64,000 nt of DNA from a bacterium (GTDB taxonomy: Bacteria > Myxococcota_A > Bradymonadia > UBA7976 > UBA1532): contig JAUHXC010000047.1 of assembly GCA_030427205.1 (NCBI GenBank), positions 1-64,000 of the forward strand, given 5' to 3'. Both the position numbers and the translations under genes were made by a program. Below are positions 51,845 through 59,011 of this stretch, one piece after another. Within the stretch, counting starts at the first letter, position 1, and every line of letters starts with the position of its first letter. A model generated the notes under the pieces. The model made no database searches and had not been told where the DNA came from. It worked only from the letters and a program-made list of their open reading frames with translations.

Positions 51845-52128
51845 CGCGCGACCCCCGCATAGCGGGCGAAGACGTCCATCAGCTCGTCCACCTTGGCCTG
51901 CCGCTCCTCGGCGTCACCGCGCTCGAAGGCGTCGCGTACGCAGTGCTCGACGTGGGCCCCGAGCAGCACGGTGCCGGCTTTGCCCAGCGCGCCGCGGGCG
52001 GCCGCGATCTGCACCAGCACGTCGACGCAGTAGCTGTCCTCGTCCACCATGCGGCGCACGGCGGCGACCTGACCTTCGATGCGCTTGAGCCGGGTGAGCA
52101 TCCGGCGTTTGTCGGCGGGGTCGAGCAA
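51841..52128 (-). CDS. csoR: CsoR/RcnR/FrmR-family metal-sensing repressor
   Basis: A 95-residue all-helical repressor. KRIEGQVAAVRRMVDEDSYCVDVLVQIAAARGAL contains the W/X-box cysteine (YCVDV), and HVEHCVRDAF carries the His-x-x-Cys pair of CsoR-type copper sensors. Binding of the metal releases the operator. The start is TTG 52128 (LLDPADKRRMLTRL) with GGGAGGT 5 bases upstream. It shares a message with the permease gene, whose ATG overlaps its stop. The operator palindrome at 52165-52181 lies just upstream. Copper(I) is the most likely ligand; other members sense nickel, formaldehyde or persulfide. Confidence 0.93.
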   Translation of the reverse strand: MLDPADKRRMLTRLKRIEGQVAAVRRMVDEDSYCVDVLVQIAAARGALGKAGTVLLGAHVEHCVRDAFERGDAEERQAKVDELMDVFARYAGVAR

Positions 52129-52164
52129 GGGGCACCTCCCGTGGTCCGCATCGAGAGATGCAAC

Positions 52165-52181
52165 ATACCCCCAGGGGGTAT
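52165..52181. promoter_or_regulatory. csoR: CsoR-type operator
   Basis: ATACCCCCAGGGGGTAT is a perfect 17-bp inverted repeat (arms ATACCCCC/GGGGGTAT around one A), located 37-53 bp upstream of the repressor start. It matches the GC-tract operators (TACCCC...GGGGTA) of CsoR proteins. The repressor probably controls its own gene and the permease. Confidence 0.82.
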
Positions 52182-52191
52182 CGCAGGCGGA

Positions 52192-52220
52192 CAAAAAAAG
52201 AGCCCGCGATGCACGCGGGC
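52192..52220 (-). terminator. alkB: Rho-independent terminator of alkB
   Basis: On the minus strand GCCCGCG and CGCGGGC form a 7-bp GC stem (52220-52214 with 52208-52202) around a TGCAT loop. Seven T residues follow (52199-52193). It lies 30 bp after the alkB stop and just before the csoR operator region. It is the only intrinsic terminator in the window with a convincing T-run. Confidence 0.88.
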
Positions 52221-52249
52221 CCCGAAGGCGCACGCCTCGATCATCGGCC

Positions 52250-53338
52250 TCAGGCGGCCTGAGCCTGAGCCTCGGCGGCCGGCAGCGGGCGGCGGGGCGG
52301 CTGCTCACCGCGCAGGGCCAGCACCCGGTGATCCATGATCGAGCGCCACAGCGGCGGCACCATCGCCACCAGGAACATCGTCGCGTAGCCCGCCGGCAGC
52401 TGCGGCGCCTCGGCGTGGTGCCGCAGGATGGGGTACGGCCGGCTGGCCATGTAGTGGTGATCGCTGTGTCGGGGCAGCCCGAACAGGTACAGCCGGCTCA
52501 GCAGGTGGGCCGAGTTCCACGAGTGCTGCGGCTGAACCCGCTCGTAGCGGCCCGGACGCAGCTCCTTGCGCTGCAGGCCGTAGTGCTCGAGGTAGTTGAT
52601 GATCTCGAGCAGGGTGAAGCCGACGACGCTCTGGGCGACGAAGACCACCGCGGCCAGCGGGCTGAAGGCCAGCGCGATGGTGGCCAGCACCAGCGCCCAG
52701 ACCAGCGGGTAGCGCAGGCGGCGATTGCGCAGGTCGAAGCGCCCGTAGCCCTTGCGCGCGGCGAGGCGACCCTCGATCTCCCAATAGCTGCGCATGCCGC
52801 CGAAGATCGAGCGCGGCAGGAAGCGATACAGCGACTCTCCCAGGCGCGCGGTGGCCGGATCGTTCAGCGTCGCGACGTTCTTGTGGTGACCGTGCACGTG
52901 CTCGACACAGAAGTGGGTGTAGCTCACCGAGGTCATCAGGATCTCGGCCAGCGCCTTGTCGGTCTTGTCCTTGCGGTGCATCAGCTCGTGCGCCACGTTG
53001 ATGCCGATGCCGCCGAGCATGCCGATGGTGAAGATCATGCCGACGATCTCGCCGGGGGCGGCGTCGCCCTGCCCGACGAGCCACAGCCCGGCGGTCAGCA
53101 CGGCGATCTGGATCGGCACCCAGCCGCGCACCACCCAATCGTAGGTGCGGTTGCCCTTCTCCGACGACTCGCCGGCCGCGTCGAGGTTCTCGTCGTCGGT
53201 GCCGATGATCTGGTCCATCACCGGGGTCAGCGCGAAGAGGAAGATCGGCGTCGCCAGCAGCCACCACCCGCCCAGGTAGATGCCGAGGATCGCCGTTGCA
53301 GGGATGAGGTATGCCGCCAGGTACCACAGCGCGCGCAT
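52250..53338 (-). CDS. alkB: Alkane 1-monooxygenase (AlkB type)
   Basis: A 362-residue integral-membrane non-haem diiron hydroxylase that converts n-alkanes to 1-alkanols with rubredoxin as electron donor. The histidine motifs are all present: HELMH (117-121), EHVHGHHKNVAT (146-157), NYLEHYGL (249-256) and LPRHSDHHY (288-296, with the HSDHH core). Six hydrophobic helices fit the family. ATG 53338 has GGAGG upstream. No rubredoxin gene is adjacent, although these often sit beside alkB. A perfect terminator follows the gene, so it is a single transcription unit. Length is slightly below the 400 residues of Pseudomonas AlkB. Confidence 0.93.
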   Translation of the reverse strand: MRALWYLAAYLIPATAILGIYLGGWWLLATPIFLFALTPVMDQIIGTDDENLDAAGESSEKGNRTYDWVVRGWVPIQIAVLTAGLWLVGQGDAAPGEIVGMIFTIGMLGGIGINVAHELMHRKDKTDKALAEILMTSVSYTHFCVEHVHGHHKNVATLNDPATARLGESLYRFLPRSIFGGMRSYWEIEGRLAARKGYGRFDLRNRRLRYPLVWALVLATIALAFSPLAAVVFVAQSVVGFTLLEIINYLEHYGLQRKELRPGRYERVQPQHSWNSAHLLSRLYLFGLPRHSDHHYMASRPYPILRHHAEAPQLPAGYATMFLVAMVPPLWRSIMDHRVLALRGEQPPRRPLPAAEAQAQAA

Positions 53339-53408
53339 GTTGCCTCCAGGTGTGCCAGATCGTTCCCGTTCAGGTCTCGCCGCACAACCATGCTCGAACC
53401 GTACCAAC

Positions 53409-53419
53409 TTTTGGCAAAA
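53409..53419. promoter_or_regulatory. A/T-rich palindrome upstream of alkB
   Basis: TTTTGGCAAAA forms an 11-bp near-perfect palindrome (arms TTTTG/CAAAA) about 70 bp upstream of the alkB start, in otherwise GC-rich DNA. It could be an operator for alkane control. No regulator gene is adjacent to support this. Confidence 0.35.
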
Positions 53420-53559
53420 ACCGACTGATGCGCGATCACCCCAATGCGGAACATCCGGTCAGGGCTAGCCCGAATCGGTAGCCCCCACACGGGGTTGCAC
53501 CGAGCCGATCAGCCGTAGGACTTCGCTGGAATGCGAGGAATGGTGGGCTTTCCGGCGGA

Positions 53560-54051
53560 TCAGTCGCCGACGCTGGGGGCGGACAATCGGGGATCGCGCG
53601 GTCCCTCGACGCGCATCACGTCCACCCCGTGCTGTTCCAGATAGTCACAGCCATTGGCGCCAGCGTAGCCCTCTCGAACCACCAGGACCCGCTCGATCCC
53701 GGCGTGATGGATCAATTTGGCACACAATAGGCACGGTTCGCCCGTTACGATGAGCCATGCGCCACGGGTTGGCACACCATTGGCCGCCGCATTGCAGATC
53801 ACGTTCATCTCGGCGTGGTGGCAGCCGACCTCCATCCGGGTGCCCGACTCGACCCGCTGCACGTCGCGCAAGCAGGCGTCTCCGCCGCAGAGCGCGCCGC
53901 CGCCGCGGGGCCCGCCGTTGTAGCCGTCCATCAAGACCACGTTGCGGGTCGGATCGACGAGCAGCGCGCCGAAGCGCCGCCGGGGGCAGTTCGAGGCCTC
54001 GGCGAGCAGCAGGCACTGCTCGATGCGAATGCGGATGTGCTTGGCCTTCAA
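53560..54051 (-). CDS. dCMP deaminase/ComEB-family cytidine deaminase
   Basis: A 163-residue zinc deaminase. Zinc-binding and catalytic residues are in CHHAEMNVI (His, catalytic Glu) and GEPCLLCAKLIHHAG (Cys-x-x-Cys); the substrate-side motif MDGYNGGPRGGGALCGG is of the dCMP deaminase kind, with the product dUMP feeding thymidylate synthesis. An additional Cys-rich CGGDACLRDVQ segment binds a second zinc in this family. The start is TTG 54051, overlapping the stop of the zincin gene (TTGA) with GGGAGAG upstream, so it is strongly coupled to that gene. ComEB-type competence roles exist in Gram-positives; here deoxynucleotide metabolism is more likely. Confidence 0.9.
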   Translation of the reverse strand: MKAKHIRIRIEQCLLLAEASNCPRRRFGALLVDPTRNVVLMDGYNGGPRGGGALCGGDACLRDVQRVESGTRMEVGCHHAEMNVICNAAANGVPTRGAWLIVTGEPCLLCAKLIHHAGIERVLVVREGYAGANGCDYLEQHGVDVMRVEGPRDPRLSAPSVGD

Positions 54052-54800
54052 CCGGGCTCTCCCTCGTCGGTGTGGGCGGCGGGCGCGGCGCCGAACAGGC
54101 CGCGCAGCCAGCGGCCGAGTCGGCGCAGCGGGCCGCTGCGATCGGGCGGCCGCGGCGCGACGATCAGATCGCCGCGGCGGCCGTCGAAGATCGCGCCGCG
54201 CTCGTAGAGGGTCGCCCAGCCGTCCATCGGATCGGGCTCGGCGGTGACCGTCTCGCCGTCTTCGGCGCGCACGGTCCACGGGGGCGGGCCGTCGACTTCG
54301 ACGAAGACGTCGCCGTCGATGTGCCAGCGCCCGCCGGCCCAGGGCTCGCCGTCGCGCCAGAAGTACATCGGCACCGCCTGGCCCCGCAACCGGCGGAAGT
54401 TGGTGAGCTGAGCGGCGTCGAAGCGGTCGAGCCCGTCGAGGCCGGCGCGGTGCTCCCAGTGGTGGGTCAGCTCGTGCAGGATGGTCTCTTCGAGCTCGTA
54501 GGGCCAGTCGAAGTCGACCGCCCGGGCGGCCATCTCGACGAACGAGCCGAACCAGATGTGCAGCACGCTCTGGCGATCGCCCGGCCGGTAGTCGCCGCTG
54601 GCTGCCAGCGCGTCTTCGAGCGGGCCGAAGGCCGACTCGCACGCCCCGAGGAAGAAGACCGACTCGTACTCCGGATCGGGCTCGGCCTCGGGGTGGATCA
54701 GCAGGATGGCCCCGTCGCGGAAGTGATCGGGGATCGCGTCCCAGACCGCTTCGGCCTCGGCGCGGAAACCCTCCATCTCCAACGGGGGTCGGTCACTCAT
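54048..54800 (-). CDS. Zincin-type putative metalloprotease
   Basis: A 250-residue cytoplasmic protein with the zincin motif ETILHELTHHWEH (His109-Glu110-x-x-His113) of the metallopeptidase family often called Zincin_1 (PF06262). A third ligand is likely downstream. The surrounding blocks (GFRAEAEAVWDAIPDHFRDGAI and VLHIWFGSFVEMA) fit that family, members of which are conserved in actinobacteria and proteobacteria but have no established substrate. The C-terminal 100 residues are an unassigned extension. Its ATG overlaps the YdcF gene by 8 bp and its stop overlaps the deaminase start. Confidence 0.85.
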   Translation of the reverse strand: MSDRPPLEMEGFRAEAEAVWDAIPDHFRDGAILLIHPEAEPDPEYESVFFLGACESAFGPLEDALAASGDYRPGDRQSVLHIWFGSFVEMAARAVDFDWPYELEETILHELTHHWEHRAGLDGLDRFDAAQLTNFRRLRGQAVPMYFWRDGEPWAGGRWHIDGDVFVEVDGPPPWTVRAEDGETVTAEPDPMDGWATLYERGAIFDGRRGDLIVAPRPPDRSGPLRRLGRWLRGLFGAAPAAHTDEGEPG

Positions 54801-55860
54801 CGGCGCTCTCCCCTGCCCCTCGATCGGCGCGCCCGCCGGCGCCCCGATCGTCGTCGTCCCGCGGATCGACCAGCCCGCTCTCGACCCGGCGCACGGTCTT
54901 GAGCGGGTGCACCCAGTACCAGGCCATCGCCACCAGCTCGCGGAAGATGTAGTACGGCTTGCCGAGCAGCGGCAGCGGCTCGACGGCGGGCACGGTGTAG
55001 GCCCGCAGCCCTTGCCGGGCGCAGGCGAGCTTGATGCGGGCGCAGTGGTAGTCGTGGCTGACCATCAAGACCCGGCCCCAGCCGCGCTCGCGGGCCAGCG
55101 CGGCGGCGGCGGCCACCGTCGCGGCGGTATTGATCCCCTGCTCGTCGAGCACGATCGCCGTCGGCGGTACGCCGTCGGCGAGCGCCATGCGACGCATCGC
55201 CTCGGGCTCGCTGATCGGCGCCTGGGGGCCGTGTCCGCCGGAGAAGACGAGCGTCGGCGCCAGCCCGCGGCGGTAGAGGTCGAGGGCGGTGCGGGTCCGA
55301 TCCCGCAGGGCGTCGCTCGGGCGTCCGTCGGACCAGACCGCCGCGCCGAAGACCACGATGGCGTCCGCCGGGCGGGCGTAGTCGGTGACGGCGATGCTGC
55401 CCACCAGCCCGCCGACCCACAGCCCCACGGCGAGGCCATGCCGGACGCCGTGGGCCCACCACCGGGCGCTCTCCGCGCTCGGCGGCCGCAGCGCCCAGGT
55501 CGAGATCGCCAGCGCACACAGCGCGCTCAACGGCACCGACAGAACGGTGCGGATGGCGCCGTCGGCGAGGGCCCGATAGTAGCCCACGACGTCGGCCACG
55601 CAGGCCAGCGCGACGGCGATCAGCACCGCCCGGGCCGCGGTGCGCCATCGACCGCGCCACCAGGGCCAACCCAAGACCGCCAGCGCGAAGAGCGCGACCA
55701 CCAGGCCGCCCCAGCGGCCGTCGACCGCCAGCCCGAGCCACAGCCAGTTGGCGTCGAGGGCCGGGTGGACCAACCCCAGGGCCAGGTTGATCACGCCGAA
55801 CGCGGCGACGACGCGCACGAAGGCGTCGAGCAGCGGGCGGGGGCGCAGGAGGGCTTTCAC
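54793..55860 (-). CDS. YdcF/SanA-family (DUF218) membrane protein
   Basis: A 355-residue protein. Four hydrophobic segments in the first 150 residues anchor it in the inner membrane. The DUF218 domain (about 165-310) has AIVVFGAAVWSDGRPSDALRDR, LVFSGGHGPQAPISEPEAM, VLDEQGINTAATVAAA and VLMVSHDYHCARIKLACA. Members (YdcF, SanA, ElyC) affect envelope integrity and bind nucleotide cofactors or lipid intermediates; the precise reaction is unknown. GTG 55860 begins the first helix. It heads a three-gene coupled operon with the zincin and the deaminase. Confidence 0.9.
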   Translation of the reverse strand: MKALLRPRPLLDAFVRVVAAFGVINLALGLVHPALDANWLWLGLAVDGRWGGLVVALFALAVLGWPWWRGRWRTAARAVLIAVALACVADVVGYYRALADGAIRTVLSVPLSALCALAISTWALRPPSAESARWWAHGVRHGLAVGLWVGGLVGSIAVTDYARPADAIVVFGAAVWSDGRPSDALRDRTRTALDLYRRGLAPTLVFSGGHGPQAPISEPEAMRRMALADGVPPTAIVLDEQGINTAATVAAAAALARERGWGRVLMVSHDYHCARIKLACARQGLRAYTVPAVEPLPLLGKPYYIFRELVAMAWYWVHPLKTVRRVESGLVDPRDDDDRGAGGRADRGAGESADE

Positions 55861-55974
55861 GCACCCGTCATACCGGAGGCGTGGGCTGGAATCACGGCTC
55901 CTGCGCCGTGGCCGCAGGGCCGGGCGTGAGAGCCGCGCGTCGACGCCCGGCGAGCCGCGGTGTAGAGTCGCGGC

Positions 55975-56391
55975 ATGCACGAGACCGATCCCTGCCCCTG
56001 CGGCGGCGGCGTCTACGCCGACTGCTGCGGCCGGTTTTTGAGCGGCGCCGCGCACGCGCCGACCGCCGAAGCCCTCATGCGCGCCCGCTTCACCGCTTAT
56101 TCACGGGGTGAATACGCCTATCTGTCGGCGACGGGGCCGGGCATGACCGATCCGGCGGCCATCGCCCGCAGCGCCGGTCAGACCCGCTGGACGCGGCTCG
56201 AGGTGCTGCGTACCGAGGCCGGCGGGCCCGATGACGAGACGGGCATCGTCGAGTTCGTGGCCCATTCGCGGCGGGCCGGGCGGGCGCAGCGGCTGCACGA
56301 GATCTCGCGCTTCGAGCGGCGCAACGGCCGCTGGCGCTATATCGACGGTGAGATCAAAGCCGCGGGGCGTCGGCGCACGCGGCGCAAGTAG
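55975..56391 (+). CDS. ychJ: YchJ-family SEC-C motif protein
   Basis: A 138-residue protein of the UPF0225/YchJ family. The N-terminal SEC-C zinc motif is DPCPCGGGVYADCCGRF, followed by the NTF2-like domain beginning ALMRARFTAYSRGEYAYLSAT and ending with RWRYIDGE. The usual second SEC-C motif at the C terminus is replaced by a basic tail (RRRTRRK). The function is uncharacterised; zinc binding is likely. It is divergent from the YdcF gene with a 114-bp gap. Confidence 0.93.
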   Translation: MHETDPCPCGGGVYADCCGRFLSGAAHAPTAEALMRARFTAYSRGEYAYLSATGPGMTDPAAIARSAGQTRWTRLEVLRTEAGGPDDETGIVEFVAHSRRAGRAQRLHEISRFERRNGRWRYIDGEIKAAGRRRTRRK

Positions 56392-56772
56392 ACCCGCGGG
56401 CGGCGGCTGACGGCAGTGGTCGAAGGGAAAGGGTCGCGAGCGCGGGCCGGTGACTGTCACATGACCTGGAACACGGAAGGCTCACTGAACTCGCCGGGGG
56501 AACACCCCCTCAGTCGCGTGCGGAACCGCGATTGGCGAGGTTGAACCAGGCCGCCGCGACTGAGGGGGTGTTCCCCCGAAAGCGACGTTCTGAAACAGCC
56601 TTCCTTGTGCTGCGGTGCGTCGGGAAGCTCCAGGACGGCGCAACGCCGTCCGCTCGGCACGAAGCCGAAGTTCAGACCTGATCGACCCGCAACTCGCTCG
56701 TCGGGTGTATCACGCGTTCCGGCGGCGGGCAACGGTGAATCCGGCCCGCGCGAAGAACGCCCGCATGCCCGG
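56392..56772. other. Gene-free stretch holding a long inverted repeat
   Basis: No open frame here looks coding. The stretch contains the nested inverted repeat at 56475-56604, and after it a non-coding sequence with a short hairpin (CGGCGCAACGCCG near 56637-56649). It lies between the ychJ gene and the end of a convergent small-protein gene. It may be the remnant of a small mobile element or hold an RNA. Confidence 0.5.
56475..56604. repeat. 130-bp nested inverted repeat (possible MITE)
   Basis: A perfect 23-bp inverted repeat pairs 56496-56518 with 56555-56577, around a 36-bp loop. Each arm begins or ends with GGGGGAACACCCCC, itself a small hairpin, so hairpins are nested. An outer 8-bp pair GGAAGGCT (56475-56482) and AGCCTTCC (56597-56604) extends the symmetry. 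No coding sequence is inside. This fits a miniature inverted-repeat element or a structured RNA. I saw no second copy in the window. Confidence 0.7.
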
Positions 56773-57420
56773 TCAGGGGCCCGGCCCGGCGGAGCCGTCG
56801 AGCGGCCCGACGTCCCCCAGGTCGAAGCGCGCCGGGCCGTAGGGGGACTCACCGGTGGTGCGCAGCCACAGGGTCCAGTCGTATTCACCGCTGCTCACCC
56901 GGACGGTGCCCTCGCGGGGTCGCGGATCGGGTTCGAGCGACTCGGCCTGCTCGCCGCCCGGCAGCATCGCCCCGCCCCCGCCGCCGTGGCCGACCAGGGG
57001 CACGGTCAGCTCCGAGAGCGCGCTGCTGAAGACCGTCTCGGGGAACCGCGCCCGCGCGCCGACCACCCGGCCCTCGCGGGTCGCGAAGGTGACCTCGGTG
57101 CCGGCGGGACTGCGCCAGCCGTCGCCGACCACGGTCCAGCCCCGGGGCACCATCCGCTCGATCCACTCGGCGTCGCGCCCGAAGAGCCCGGTGCGCTCGG
57201 CGTCGATGACGGCCGTCGGCGTCGCGCCATGGTCCGGCGGGATCGGCGTCGGCGGCGCGACCGGCGTCGGGGCCGCCGGCGTCTCGGCCGGCGCGGTCGG
57301 GGCGTCGTCGATCGCAGGCGTCGAGACCGGCGGCGGCGCAGGCGTCGGCGTCGCGCTCAGGTAGAAGGCGACCAGCCCCGCGACGGCGAGGGCCAGAACC
57401 ACCGCCAGGGCCCGGTTCAT
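56773..57420 (-). CDS. Membrane-anchored Pro-rich protein
   Basis: A 215-residue protein with an N-terminal helix (AVVLALAVAGLVAFYLSA), a Pro/Thr/Ala-rich spacer to about residue 70, and a globular domain with a conserved-looking GGGGGAML loop. No family is recognised. The ATG at 57420 overlaps the stop of the CbiX gene (ATGA), so it is the last gene of the permease-CbiX operon. Its role there is unknown; a periplasmic accessory is plausible. Confidence 0.78.
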   Translation of the reverse strand: MNRALAVVLALAVAGLVAFYLSATPTPAPPPVSTPAIDDAPTAPAETPAAPTPVAPPTPIPPDHGATPTAVIDAERTGLFGRDAEWIERMVPRGWTVVGDGWRSPAGTEVTFATREGRVVGARARFPETVFSSALSELTVPLVGHGGGGGAMLPGGEQAESLEPDPRPREGTVRVSSGEYDWTLWLRTTGESPYGPARFDLGDVGPLDGSAGPGP

Positions 57421-57788
57421 GACGGCGTCTCGTCTTCGGCGATGGCGCACAGCGCGTCGAGCACCAGCGGATGCTCGCCGAGCGCCGGCAAGAGCTCGAT
57501 CCGCACGCCCGGGTGCCGCGCGCGAAGCGCCTCGAGGGACGGCGCGATGTCGTGGTCGACGTGCCCGCCGCTCGACATGAACAGCGGCAGGATCCGCACC
57601 CGGGTCACCCCGTCGGCGACGGCCGCGTCGACCGCGCTGGGGATGTCGGGCGGGCAGAGTTCCATGAAGGCGATGTGCACCGCGTCGGGCCCCAGGCGGG
57701 CCTGCATCCGGGCGCAGAGGGCGTCGAGCGGCGCACGCCAGGCGGGTCGCCGGCTGCCGTGTCCCACGAGCAGGAGCCGCTCGCTCAC
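57417..57788 (-). CDS. cbiX: Short CbiX/SirB-type chelatase
   Basis: A 123-residue single-domain chelatase of the CbiX-small type. LLLVGHGSRRPAW holds the first histidine and HIAFMELCPPDIPSAV is the conserved Glu region. The motif ILPLFMSSGGHVDHDI has the metal-binding histidines. It inserts cobalt or iron into sirohydrochlorin on the way to cobalamin or sirohaem. The GTG at 57788 overlaps the permease stop (GTGA) and its own stop overlaps the following gene. Sirohaem is the cofactor of sulfite reductase, so coupling to a PiT-like permease suggests sulfate assimilation. Confidence 0.93.
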   Translation of the reverse strand: MSERLLLVGHGSRRPAWRAPLDALCARMQARLGPDAVHIAFMELCPPDIPSAVDAAVADGVTRVRILPLFMSSGGHVDHDIAPSLEALRARHPGVRIELLPALGEHPLVLDALCAIAEDETPS

Positions 57789-58894
57789 GCGGAGAACAGC
57801 GCGTCGCGGATGACCGGGTTGATGGCGGCGGCGATGATCAGCGCCACGACGAAGCCGATGGTCACGTAGACGAGGTCCTTGGTGACCAGCTTGAGCGCGA
57901 AGCCGATGCTGCGCTCTTCCCGGCCCGCGTTGCGCAGCGCCATGGCGATCTCGCGGCCGGCGAGCAGACCGACGAAGACCCAGGTGGTGCTCATGGGCAC
58001 CTTGGACTTGATCTTGAAGATGTACAGGATGACCGCATAGATCAGGTTGATCATCGTGGCGGCGCGCACGTCGACCACGTCGGCCTTCTCGTCGACGACC
58101 TCCTGCACCTTCTCGCCGCCCATGCGCAGCAGGATGCCCAGCCCGACGAAGATCACCCCGGCGAAGGCGATGAACTGCGTCCCCGACAGCGAGCGCGGCA
58201 GGTACACCGCGATGTTGGCGGCGTCCTGCATCAACCACACCGACCACAACGCGCCGGCCGAGACCCACTGCAGCACCCGCCACGCGGGGTGCGCTTCGCC
58301 GACGAAGCGCTTCTTCATCAGCGGCCCGAACGCGAACCAGACCGCGATGGCGGCGACGAAGGCGATGCCGTAGCCGCTGACGCTCTTGAGCGTCACCGCC
58401 ATGATGCCGCTGCCCGAGGTCGCGAAGCACGAGAGCAGCAGGAAGGTCGTCGAGACCGGCATGCGCAGCCGGGTGAGGATGAGCAGGAAGATCGGCGCGG
58501 CGATGTGCAGGAACTGGAACGACGTCGGCGCCGTCTCGAAGCCCTTGGCCAGCAGCCGCTGGTGGCTGACGTCGCCGTCGTAGGCCCACCAGCTGTAGCC
58601 CACCGTGGCCAGGAAGAGCCCGCCGACGAAGAGCCACAAGAGCCACCAGGGCGTGCCCTTGTTGGACGCGATGAAGGTGCCCAGGGTCTGGATGCTGTCG
58701 TTGGCCACCGCCGAGTAGCCGGCGATGGCGAAGCCGACCCACATCGCGATGTGCGGCGTCTGATAGGTCAGCGCGGCGACGATGAAGCACAGGCCGAGCA
58801 TGATCAGGAACGTGCGCTCGCGGACGGCGAACTGCAGGAACAGCTCGGAGATCCGGCGGGGGTCGTCCTGCTGCGCGAGAGCGGGGTCGGCCAT
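57785..58894 (-). CDS. PiT-family anion permease (phosphate or sulfate)
   Basis: A 369-residue polytopic membrane protein with eight to ten helices. Two internally repeated signature motifs (GYSAVANDSIQTLGTFIAS and WLMQDAANIAVYLPRSL) match the GANDxxN-like repeats of the PiT inorganic-phosphate/CysP sulfate permease family. FATSGSGIMAVTLKSVSGYG is a further typical loop. A soluble loop (EKVQEVVDEKADVVDVRA) separates the halves. Because the next gene encodes a sirohydrochlorin chelatase and the two overlap, sulfate is the more likely substrate, but phosphate cannot be excluded. Confidence 0.83.
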   Translation of the reverse strand: MADPALAQQDDPRRISELFLQFAVRERTFLIMLGLCFIVAALTYQTPHIAMWVGFAIAGYSAVANDSIQTLGTFIASNKGTPWWLLWLFVGGLFLATVGYSWWAYDGDVSHQRLLAKGFETAPTSFQFLHIAAPIFLLILTRLRMPVSTTFLLLSCFATSGSGIMAVTLKSVSGYGIAFVAAIAVWFAFGPLMKKRFVGEAHPAWRVLQWVSAGALWSVWLMQDAANIAVYLPRSLSGTQFIAFAGVIFVGLGILLRMGGEKVQEVVDEKADVVDVRAATMINLIYAVILYIFKIKSKVPMSTTWVFVGLLAGREIAMALRNAGREERSIGFALKLVTKDLVYVTIGFVVALIIAAAINPVIRDALFSA

Positions 58895-59011
58895 GGATGC
58901 GAGTCCTCGTGAGTTGGAGTCTCGCAGGCTCGATGCCTTGCGGGCATCGGCAGGTCAAGTGACGTTTGAGTGACGCCGCGGCGGGTCGACAGCGCAGGCG
59001 CGCGCCAAGTA

